Shown here one piece after another: positions 1 to 7,554 of a DNA stretch of 45,265 nt; position 1 is the first letter of the stretch, and every line of letters begins with the position of its first letter. Origin of the DNA: Methylotenera_A sp031369365 (lineage in GTDB: Bacteria; Pseudomonadota; Gammaproteobacteria; Burkholderiales; Methylophilaceae). A program made the position numbers and the translations under genes. The stretch covers positions 1 through 45,265 of the forward strand of contig JANMOP010000095.1 of the NCBI GenBank assembly GCA_031369365.1, written 5' to 3'. Under the pieces are notes generated by a model, which saw nothing but the letters and a program-made list of their open reading frames with translations, made no database searches and was not told where the DNA came from.

Positions 1-40
1 CCCTCGTCGCGATAAATATCACTTACAATCGCGACGAGGG
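1..40. repeat. Palindromic dispersed repeat / hairpin downstream of clpA
   Basis: Perfect 12-bp inverted arms (1-12 and 29-40, CCCTCGTCGCGA and its complement) lie directly after the clpA stop codon. The flank to base 56 (GCGTCGCTCCTAC) matches, from memory, a common proteobacterial dispersed repeat. It may also act as the clpA terminator, although no T-tract follows the stem on the minus strand inside the window. Confidence 0.65.
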
Positions 41-57
41 CGTCGCTCCTACAAAAA

Positions 58-2334
58 CTAGGCGGTGGCTAGCGATGATGGCTTGGCTTCTGCTTTGTCT
101 TCAAACACCAATTTTACTTGGTCTTTGTCGTCAATATCCACATGCACATTGCCGCCATTGGCGAGTTTGCCGAACAACAATTCATCGGCCAAGGCTTTGC
201 GAATAGTGTCTTGAATCAGGCGTGCCATTGGCCGCGCGCCCATCAGCGGGTCGAAGCCTTTTTTGCCGAGGTAGGTTTTTAATGCGTCGCTAAACGTTAC
301 TTCCACTTTTTTCTCGTGTAATTGGTCTTCTAATTGCATCAAGAATTTATCCACCACGCGGATGATAATATCTTGCGAAAGTGAAGCAAAAGAAACCGTA
401 GCATCTAAACGATTACGGAATTCTGGTGAAAATAGGCGTTTAATATCCGCTTGCTCATCGCCCGCTTGTTTACTGTTGGTAAAGCCTATGCTGGATTGCG
501 CTAAATTCTCGGCACCCGCATTGGTGGTCATGATAATCGTCACGTTTCTAAAATCGGCTTTGCGGCCGTTGTTATCAGTGAGCGTGCCATGATCCATCAC
601 TTGCAACAGAATATTAAAAATATCAGGATGCGCTTTTTCGATTTCATCTAACAACAACACACAATAGGGTTGCTTGGTAATTGCTTCCGTCAGTAAGCCG
701 CCTTGATCAAAGCCGACATAGCCAGGTGGCGCGCCAATTAAGCGACTCACGGCATGGCGTTCCATATATTCACTCATGTCGAAGCGGATGAGTTCGATGC
801 CCATGATGTAGGCGAGCTGCTTGGCGACTTCGGTTTTACCCACCCCAGTCGGCCCGCTGAATAAAAAGCTGCCAACAGGTTTATTATTGCCACCAAGGCC
901 GCTGCGCGCCATTTTAACGGCTGTTGTCAGCACTTCAATGGCTTTATCCTGCCCGAATACCACAGCTTTCAAATCGCGGTCTAGCGTTTTAAGCGCGGTG
1001 CGGTCATCGGTCGAGATATTTTTGGGCGGAATACGCGCAATTTTAGCGATAATGTCCTCAATCTCTTTATTGCCGATGACTTTTTTCTGTTTGTTTTTTG
1101 GCAAAATACGTTGTGCAGCACCAGCCTCATCAATCACGTCGATGGCTTTATCGGGCAAATGTCTGTCATTGATGTATTTGGCGGAAAGCTCGGCTGCCGT
1201 GGTAAGCGCGCTGGCGCTGTATTTCACGCTATGGTGTTCTTCAAAGCGAGATTTTAAGCCTTTTAAAATCTCAATGGTTTCCGCCACGCTAGGTTCAGCC
1301 ACGTCAATTTTTTGAAAGCGGCGTGATAGTGCGTGATCTTTCTCGAAAATGCCACGATATTCTTGGTAAGTGGTCGCGCCAATACATTTAAGCGTGCCGT
1401 TTGAAAGCGCAGGCTTGAGTAAATTGCTGGCGTCAAGAGTTCCGCCGCTGGCGGCACCTGCGCCAATTAGCGTATGAATTTCATCAATAAATAAAATCGC
1501 GTCTGGCTTTTCCGCGAGTTGCTTCATCACTGCTTTTAAGCGTTGTTCAAAATCGCCGCGGTATTTGGTGCCCGCCAATAATGCGCCCATGTCGAGCGAG
1601 TAAACAGTCGCGTTGGCCAATACTTCGGGTATTTCTTTACCAACAATACGGCTGGCTAAGCCTTCTGCAATCGCGGTTTTACCAACGCCAGCTTCGCCCA
1701 CTAATAGCGGATTATTTTTGCGACGACGGCATAAAGTTTGAATAACGCGCTCTAGCTCTGGCGCGCGACCAATGAGCGGATCAATTTTGCCCGCAATCAC
1801 TTGTAGGTTCAAGTTAAGCGTAAATTGCTCTAGCGCACCAGCTGGTGAACCTTCTGCTTCGGCATCGGTTTCCACGCCTTCAGGTTTGGCATCACCATCA
1901 GGCACTTTTGCCACGCCGTGCGAAATAAAGTTGACAATATCCAGCCGTGTAATGCCTTGTTGATGCAAGAAAAACACCGCGTGCGAATCTTTTTCGCCAT
2001 AAATCGCCACCAGCACATTGGCACCTGTGACCTCTTTTTTGCCACTGGATTGCACATGCAACATAGCGCGCTGAATTACGCGTTGAAAACCCAAGGTAGG
2101 CTGCGTATCGACTTCATCCGTGCCATTAACGGTGGGCGTATGCTCTTCAATATAATGATTAAGCTCGGTGCGTAATACTTCAAACTTTGCGCCGCAGGCG
2201 CGCAACACTTCGGCTGCGGTTGGGTTGTCAATCATTGCTAGCAGCAAATGCTCAACCGTGATGAGTTCATGACGCTTTTGTCGTGCGTCCATAAACGCCA
2301 TGTGAAGGCTTACTTCTAGTTCCTGAGCAATCAT
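58..2334 (-). CDS. clpA: ATP-dependent Clp protease ATP-binding subunit ClpA
   Basis: ClpA is the AAA+ unfoldase that feeds substrates into the ClpP peptidase in the cytoplasm. The 758-residue length matches the family. An N-terminal double Clp-N repeat (about residues 1-145) is followed by two AAA+ modules, with Walker A motifs GEAGVGKTAIAEGL and GPTGVGKTEVAKQL and Walker B motifs ending FIDEI and LLDEI. The C-terminal D2-small domain contains MGARPMARLIQ. The ATG at 2334 has AAGGG seven bases upstream. clpS lies just upstream on the same strand, the usual adaptor-unfoldase pairing, so co-transcription is likely. Confidence 0.97.
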   Translation of the reverse strand: MIAQELEVSLHMAFMDARQKRHELITVEHLLLAMIDNPTAAEVLRACGAKFEVLRTELNHYIEEHTPTVNGTDEVDTQPTLGFQRVIQRAMLHVQSSGKKEVTGANVLVAIYGEKDSHAVFFLHQQGITRLDIVNFISHGVAKVPDGDAKPEGVETDAEAEGSPAGALEQFTLNLNLQVIAGKIDPLIGRAPELERVIQTLCRRRKNNPLLVGEAGVGKTAIAEGLASRIVGKEIPEVLANATVYSLDMGALLAGTKYRGDFEQRLKAVMKQLAEKPDAILFIDEIHTLIGAGAASGGTLDASNLLKPALSNGTLKCIGATTYQEYRGIFEKDHALSRRFQKIDVAEPSVAETIEILKGLKSRFEEHHSVKYSASALTTAAELSAKYINDRHLPDKAIDVIDEAGAAQRILPKNKQKKVIGNKEIEDIIAKIARIPPKNISTDDRTALKTLDRDLKAVVFGQDKAIEVLTTAVKMARSGLGGNNKPVGSFLFSGPTGVGKTEVAKQLAYIMGIELIRFDMSEYMERHAVSRLIGAPPGYVGFDQGGLLTEAITKQPYCVLLLDEIEKAHPDIFNILLQVMDHGTLTDNNGRKADFRNVTIIMTTNAGAENLAQSSIGFTNSKQAGDEQADIKRLFSPEFRNRLDATVSFASLSQDIIIRVVDKFLMQLEDQLHEKKVEVTFSDALKTYLGKKGFDPLMGARPMARLIQDTIRKALADELLFGKLANGGNVHVDIDDKDQVKLVFEDKAEAKPSSLATA

Positions 2335-2398
2335 TTTTTAACCCTTAACTTTCATTAACTTACTATTAATACGGCCTATGTTGCCACTTCATCTTACC

Positions 2399-2447
2399 GC
2401 CAGCCTAGGCTGATGCTAGCTCCATCAGCTTACCCAACTAGGCTGGC
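2399..2447 (-). promoter_or_regulatory. Nested inverted repeat between clpS and clpA
   Basis: Outer arms GCCAGCCTAG (2399-2408) and CTAGGCTGGC (2438-2447) enclose inner arms GCTGATG (2409-2415) and CATCAGC (2423-2429). The outer arm overlaps the clpS stop codon. On the clpS-clpA transcript it forms a branched hairpin without a U-tract. It could be an mRNA stability element or partial attenuator setting the ClpS:ClpA ratio. Function is inferred. Confidence 0.45.
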
Positions 2448-2749
2448 TCTATCGCACATTGTAAAGGGTGTTGTGCTTCTTTAGCGTGTATCAACACCTG
2501 GTTCATTTTGGTTTCCGCGATGTCTTGCGGATACACCCCACATACGCCCACGCCCTCTGTATGTACTTTGAGCATAATTTGTGTCGCTTGTTCACGCGTT
2601 TTGTTAAAAAAATGTTCAATCGTTTCCACTACAAACTCCATTGGCGTGTAATCGTCGTTTAATAACAACACTTTAAACATCTCGGGCAGTTTAGGTTTAA
2701 CTGCGCTAGGCTTAAGTGCGGTGTCGCCAGTGCTTTGCGTATTTGCCAT
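2438..2749 (-). CDS. clpS: ATP-dependent Clp protease adaptor protein ClpS
   Basis: ClpS is the N-degron adaptor that delivers proteins with destabilising N-termini to ClpA. The 103 residues match the family. The core LLNDDYTPMEFVVE contains the conserved substrate-pocket residues, and the later HTEGVGVCGVYPQDIAETK stretch is also diagnostic. The ATG at 2749 is preceded by an A-rich stretch with no clear Shine-Dalgarno sequence. It lies upstream of clpA, separated by about 100 bp holding a nested hairpin. Confidence 0.96.
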   Translation of the reverse strand: MANTQSTGDTALKPSAVKPKLPEMFKVLLLNDDYTPMEFVVETIEHFFNKTREQATQIMLKVHTEGVGVCGVYPQDIAETKMNQVLIHAKEAQHPLQCAIEPA

Positions 2750-2856
2750 ATGCTTATTTACTTATTTGCAATTTGTAATATTACTTAGAGTGTATTTTGA
2801 GCCGAATAGCAAAAATTTCAAGCCTATTGTGAGTAGGGCTTTTAAAATTTAGCCAT

Positions 2857-4128
2857 TTAAGGGAATATTTTGACGCTTTTGACGATTCTGTCTTGGGTTT
2901 GCACGATTTCAAGCGTGTGATTTCCTATTCTAAAACTGGTGCCAGCCTCAGGAATATCTTCAAAATGTTCTATTACCAAGCCGTTCAAAGTGCGTGGACC
3001 ATTCAAAGGCAGATTGAGATTCAGCTTTTTATTTAAATCACGCAACATGCTGCTACCATCCACCAGCCAACTTCCGTCGGCCTCTTGGCGATAATTGCCA
3101 GCGCGACTGGGTGATTGCGTGGTGAAATCGCCAATTACTTCTTCTAAAATATCTTCTAGTGTGACCAAGCCTTTAAACTCGCCGTATTCATCCACCACCA
3201 GTGCAATACGTTCTTGCTTCTCTTGAAACTGTTGTATTTGTGTATAAAGCGGTGTGCCAGCAGGTACAAAATAAGGCTCTTCAATAATTTCACGTAGCGC
3301 TTCTTTGGTTAAATCGCCATTGTGCTGGTGCGCGCGCAGTTGGTTGATGACTTTGCGAATATGTATGATGCCGATAATGACTTCACTAGCGCCCTCGCGC
3401 ACAGGTAGGCGCGTGTGGTGGCTGTTGGTAATACGTTGCAAAATATCCTCAATCGGCAAGTCAAAATCAATTACCTCAGCCAGCGTGTGTGCGGTCATCA
3501 CGTCATCCACGGTAATTTTTTCTAGCTCAAATAAATTAAGCAAAATGGTGCGGTGTTTTTTGGGCATAAAATGCCCAGCATCGGTCACAATGCTGCGTAG
3601 TTCATCCATGGTAAGCGATTGCGTAGATTCGCTAAAGTTAATATTAATTCTGAATAACTTGAGCAATCCTTCGACAAATAGGTTGATAAACCATACGACG
3701 GGGTAGAGAAGTTTGAGCAGCGGATAAAGAATATAGCTACAAAAAATAGCCAGTTTTTCGGGGTAAGCGGCGGCGATCACTTTGGGCGTAATTTCACTAA
3801 ACACTAGAATGGCAAATGTCACTGCCAGTGTGCCTATCATCAGCACCCATTCACCTTCACCAAATAATTCAACCGTGATGAGTGTGACCAGCGTGGCCGA
3901 GGCGGCGTTGGCGAAATTATTGCATAGTAAAATTACCCCGAGTAATTTGTCAGTTTTGGCTAAAAGCGCACTGGCAAGGCGAGCGCCGCGATGGCCTTCT
4001 TTAACCAAATGCCGCAACCTGTAACGGTTAAGTGACATTAAGCTGGTTTCAGCGACGGAGAAAAAGCCAGAAATGAACAGCAATAAGGCCAGAACTGCCA
4101 ATTGCCACGATATAGGGATATTATCCAA
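2857..4128 (-). CDS. CNNM/CorC (hemolysin C-like) transporter-associated membrane protein
   Basis: This family combines a CNNM/DUF21 membrane domain (about residues 1-190, several hydrophobic segments, GFFSVAETSLMSLNR near the start), a CBS pair (about 200-335, with RLPVREG and VDEYGEFKGLVTLEDILEE) and a C-terminal CorC_HlyC domain (about 345-423). Relatives act in magnesium/cobalt efflux or membrane damage resistance. The only start that keeps the first membrane helix is TTG at 4128, because an in-frame TAA lies three codons upstream. No convincing ribosome site is visible. It may be a stand-alone gene upstream of the sec run. Confidence 0.88.
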   Translation of the reverse strand: MDNIPISWQLAVLALLLFISGFFSVAETSLMSLNRYRLRHLVKEGHRGARLASALLAKTDKLLGVILLCNNFANAASATLVTLITVELFGEGEWVLMIGTLAVTFAILVFSEITPKVIAAAYPEKLAIFCSYILYPLLKLLYPVVWFINLFVEGLLKLFRININFSESTQSLTMDELRSIVTDAGHFMPKKHRTILLNLFELEKITVDDVMTAHTLAEVIDFDLPIEDILQRITNSHHTRLPVREGASEVIIGIIHIRKVINQLRAHQHNGDLTKEALREIIEEPYFVPAGTPLYTQIQQFQEKQERIALVVDEYGEFKGLVTLEDILEEVIGDFTTQSPSRAGNYRQEADGSWLVDGSSMLRDLNKKLNLNLPLNGPRTLNGLVIEHFEDIPEAGTSFRIGNHTLEIVQTQDRIVKSVKIFP

Positions 4129-4174
4129 TGGATGTTAAATCGTTGTGATGAGAGGCCAAGTTTACCTGCATTTT

Positions 4175-4225
4175 GCTTTAATTATCAAGCGGCTTTAATT
4201 ATCAAGCGACTTTAATAATCAGGCG
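4175..4225. repeat. 17-bp tandem repeat, three units
   Basis: Units at 4175-4191 and 4192-4208 are identical (GCTTTAATTATCAAGCG). The third unit at 4209-4225 differs at three positions. The array sits between secF and the CNNM gene. The identity of the first two units suggests recent slippage. Confidence 0.85.
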
Positions 4226-4241
4226 GCTAAATGCACAGGGT

Positions 4242-5189
4242 TTATGGTGTGGCTTCAACACCTTCTTTATTGGCGTCTTTTTTATCAATATCGCCAATCA
4301 AGTTTGCGCGGTTTACACCAAGCCACATGGCGATTGGACAGGCCACCAATACAGAAGAATAAATACCAAATAAAATACCAATGGTGAGTGCTAGAGCAAA
4401 GTTGTGCAGCACTTCGCCACCAAATAGCAGCATGGAGCCGACCATGGTTTGCGTCATCACGTGGGTAATCACCGTGCGGCTCATGGTGCGGGTAATGGCG
4501 TTATCAATCACTTGCACCACGCTAGCTTTACGCATTTTTCTAAAATTCTCGCGCACTCGGTCAAATACCACCACCGATTCATTTACCGAATAACCTAGTA
4601 CCGCCAAAATAGCGGCCAATACAGTTAAGTTAAACTCCCATTGAAAATAGGCGAAAAAGCCTAAAATAATCACCACATCGTGCATGTTGGCGATAATCGC
4701 CGCCACCGCAAAACGCCACTCAAAGCGAATCGCCAAGTAAGCCATAATACCCACGCACACCAGCAACAAAGCCAATCCTCCGTTAGAATACAGCTCGTCA
4801 CCTACTTGCGATCCGACTGACTCCACACGACGAATTTCAGCTTTCGGGTCAGCTGTTTGTAAGGCTTTAGCAACGGTTTCAGAGAGTTCTGCAATTGACA
4901 TATCTTTCTTTAGCGGTAAGCGAATCAGTACATCGCGACTAGTGCCAAAATTTTGCACAGTAACATCGTTTAAGCCGATGCTATCTACCGCTTTGCGAAC
5001 GCTATCCATATCGGCCGCTTGTGGATAATTGACCTCCACCACCGTGCCACCCGTAAAGTCCACGCCATAATGCAAGCCTTTTGTGACTAAGAAAAATACA
5101 GCCAAAATAAAGGTAATGAGTGATATAGCCGTGGTTAAACGGCCATAGCTCATAAACGGGATATCTTTTTTAATTCTAAATAATTCCAT
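4242..5189 (-). CDS. secF: Protein translocase subunit SecF
   Basis: SecF is the inner-membrane partner of SecD, which uses the proton gradient to pull proteins after SecYEG translocation. The 315 residues contain six predicted membrane helices. The first is followed by GVDFTGGTVVEV, and the helix 4 region holds the family signature GYSVNESVVVFDRVREN. The ATG at 5189 lies 41 bases after the secD stop codon with GAG eight bases upstream. It is the last gene of the yajC-secD-secF run. Confidence 0.97.
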   Translation of the reverse strand: MELFRIKKDIPFMSYGRLTTAISLITFILAVFFLVTKGLHYGVDFTGGTVVEVNYPQAADMDSVRKAVDSIGLNDVTVQNFGTSRDVLIRLPLKKDMSIAELSETVAKALQTADPKAEIRRVESVGSQVGDELYSNGGLALLLVCVGIMAYLAIRFEWRFAVAAIIANMHDVVIILGFFAYFQWEFNLTVLAAILAVLGYSVNESVVVFDRVRENFRKMRKASVVQVIDNAITRTMSRTVITHVMTQTMVGSMLLFGGEVLHNFALALTIGILFGIYSSVLVACPIAMWLGVNRANLIGDIDKKDANKEGVEATP

Positions 5190-5230
5190 AATCTTTACTC
5201 ACAATAATCTTACTGAATAGACGCTTTAAA

Positions 5231-7078
5231 TTAATCGGCTTTGTAAATCTGGCCAATAGAAAGTTTGGTCACTTTGCGGCGGTAACCATAAATGATATTG
5301 ACCATGGCGCGCGAAACTAAAATGGCGCTAAACATAGAAGTTAAAATGCCCAGCACATGCACCACGGCAAAGCCTTTAATGGGGCCTGTGCCGAACATAA
5401 ATAGCGCCATACCAGCAATTAATGTTGTCACGTTCGAGTCTAAAATCGTATCAAATGCACGGCTGTAGCCCGCGCTAATACTGGCTTGTGGCGTGTTGCC
5501 ATTACGTAACTCTTCACGAATACGCTCGTTAATCAGTACGTTCGCATCAATCGCCATGCCCAGCGCTAGGGCAATTGCCGCCAATCCAGGCAAAGTGAGT
5601 GTGGCTTGCAGCATGGAAAGCAAGGCCACTAACAACAGCAAATTAACGCCAAGGGCTAACACCGAAACGCCACCAAATAGCATGTAATAAAACAGCATCA
5701 TCACTGCAATCGCAGCAAAGCCCCACAGCGTAGAATGCACACCACGCTTGATGTTTTCTTCACCCATGCTAGGGCCAACCGTGCGCTCTTCAATAATTTC
5801 CATGGGTGCAGCCAGCGCACCAGCGCGTAACAGCAGCGCGACATCTGTCGCCTCTTGCGCGTTGGCCATACCAGAAATTTGTACGCGGCCACCGCCGATT
5901 TCTTCGTTAATCACTGGTGCGGTAATCACCTCGGTGCTGCCTTTTTCGATGAGCAAAATTGCCATGCGTTTGCCGACATTGTCGCGCGTTACGTTTCTAA
6001 AAATACCTGCGCCACGACCATCTAGCGTTACATTAACCACTGCACCACCATTTTGACCATCTACACCAGGGCCTGCATCAGTGATGCGGTCACCTGTTAG
6101 CACCACATTTTTCTTCACGAGTATTGGGTTGCCAGAACGATCTTTAAACAGCTCGTCACCAAAGGGCACTTGCCCTTTTACTGCGGCTTCTAGCGTTGCA
6201 AAATCTTTTTTATCTTCGTCCACCATGCGGATTTCTAGCGTTGCAGTACGGCCTAACAGTTCTTTGGCTTTAGCGGTATCTTGCACACCTGGTAATTGCA
6301 CCACAATGCGGTCAAAGCCTTGTTGCTGGACTATTGGCTCAGCTACACCAAGCTCATTAATACGATTGTGCAGGGTTTGCAGATTTTGTTTTAGCGCAAA
6401 TTCTTGAATTTTTAGTTTACTGGCGTCACCAATCGTCGCGCTTAACACTTGTTCTTTGCCATCGGTAGAGTCGTTGTAAGTTAAATCTGGAAAATCTTTA
6501 GCTAACGCTTTGCGCGCTTTTTCAAGCTCGGCTAGCGTTTCAAATTTCACTTCAACTTTTTGACCGTCGCGCCCTATACCAAAATAATTGATTTTTTCGC
6601 GCCGTAAACTGGTACGGAAATCACCCAGACTACTCTCGGCAGCCTTATCCAGCGCGGCTTTCATATCCACTTGTAGCAAAAAGTGCACGCCACCACGTAA
6701 ATCCAAACCCAAATACATGGGTTTTGCGCCAATCGCCAATAACCAATTGGGCGTTTGCGAGAGTAGGTTTAACGCAACAGAATAATCTTTACCCAAGTTG
6801 GCGATGAGTTTATCTTTGGCTTTAATTTGCTCATCTGGATTTTCAAAGCGCACTTTCACGCCGTTAGCATCTAAAAATAGGCCGTTAAATTTAATATCAG
6901 CCAGTTGTAATGTGGCCTCTACTTTTTTTAGCAGCGCAGGGTCGGCTTTTAGTGTGGATTTGGCTGGCGATACTTGTACCGCAGGTGATTCGCCATAAAA
7001 ATTGGGGATGGTGTAGAGCAGGCCAATAAAAATAACAACGGCAACAAGGATGTATTTCCAGGTAGGGTAGCGGTTCAT
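5231..7078 (-). CDS. secD: Protein translocase subunit SecD
   Basis: SecD is the larger SecDF subunit, with a big periplasmic P1 domain and a membrane part that couples proton flow to protein export. The 615 residues match proteobacterial SecD. There is an N-terminal helix, LGLDLRGGVHFLLQVD at the head of P1, GRTATLEIRMV, and the membrane signature ALGMAIDANVLINERIREE. The ATG at 7078 lies about 55 bp after yajC. The Shine-Dalgarno sequence is weak, so translational coupling to yajC is possible. Confidence 0.97.
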   Translation of the reverse strand: MNRYPTWKYILVAVVIFIGLLYTIPNFYGESPAVQVSPAKSTLKADPALLKKVEATLQLADIKFNGLFLDANGVKVRFENPDEQIKAKDKLIANLGKDYSVALNLLSQTPNWLLAIGAKPMYLGLDLRGGVHFLLQVDMKAALDKAAESSLGDFRTSLRREKINYFGIGRDGQKVEVKFETLAELEKARKALAKDFPDLTYNDSTDGKEQVLSATIGDASKLKIQEFALKQNLQTLHNRINELGVAEPIVQQQGFDRIVVQLPGVQDTAKAKELLGRTATLEIRMVDEDKKDFATLEAAVKGQVPFGDELFKDRSGNPILVKKNVVLTGDRITDAGPGVDGQNGGAVVNVTLDGRGAGIFRNVTRDNVGKRMAILLIEKGSTEVITAPVINEEIGGGRVQISGMANAQEATDVALLLRAGALAAPMEIIEERTVGPSMGEENIKRGVHSTLWGFAAIAVMMLFYYMLFGGVSVLALGVNLLLLVALLSMLQATLTLPGLAAIALALGMAIDANVLINERIREELRNGNTPQASISAGYSRAFDTILDSNVTTLIAGMALFMFGTGPIKGFAVVHVLGILTSMFSAILVSRAMVNIIYGYRRKVTKLSIGQIYKAD

Positions 7079-7132
7079 AGTTTACGGTATTGAAACTCTG
7101 TATGTTAGTTGGATTTGTTAAATGTGGATTAC

Positions 7133-7462
7133 TTAGATGGATTTAATTGTGCCAGGCGGCAATAAGGTTTGCACCGCGTGTTTTTGCACGTTAATGACCG
7201 TGTTAGCGCCAATTTCAATACTGACAAAGTTATCGCCCACCTTGGTTACTTTGCCAATTAAACCGCCAGTAGTGGCCACTTCATCGCCCGCTTTAAGCGC
7301 GTCTATCATGGCTTTTTGCAATTTCGCTGCCTTCATTTGCGGACGAATCAGCATGAAATAAAATAAAGCGAAAATAAATATAATCGGCAAAAAACTCATT
7401 AAATCGCCACCTGGAGCTGCAGGAGCTGCATGTGCGTTGCTAATAAATAGGTTGTTAAACAT
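7133..7462 (-). CDS. yajC: Preprotein translocase accessory subunit YajC
   Basis: YajC is a small single-span protein associated with SecDF-YidC. After a short N-terminal stretch there is one membrane helix (FLPIIFIFALFYFMLIRPQ), followed by the basic cytosolic part with GDEVATTGGLIGKV, diagnostic for YajC. The ATG at 7462 gives 109 residues beginning MFNNLFISNAHA, like other betaproteobacterial YajC proteins. A TTG at 7477 would add five residues and is less likely. It is followed by secD and preceded by recQ instead of the usual tgt. Confidence 0.93.
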   Translation of the reverse strand: MFNNLFISNAHAAPAAPGGDLMSFLPIIFIFALFYFMLIRPQMKAAKLQKAMIDALKAGDEVATTGGLIGKVTKVGDNFVSIEIGANTVINVQKHAVQTLLPPGTIKSI

Positions 7463-7554
7463 GGTGATTGCTTTCAAAAAAGGGTAACTAATTAACGCGA
7501 GATTTTAACACAGACTGCGCGAGATTTGAGCGGCTTAACTTTTCATTAACAGAA

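Noticed and set aside
821..1315. 164-codon plus-strand open frame within clpA
   Set aside because: Shadow of clpA; Ser/Leu-rich with no motif.
4175..4225. Short CRISPR-like array
   Set aside because: The units are directly adjacent with no spacers, and no cas genes are present.
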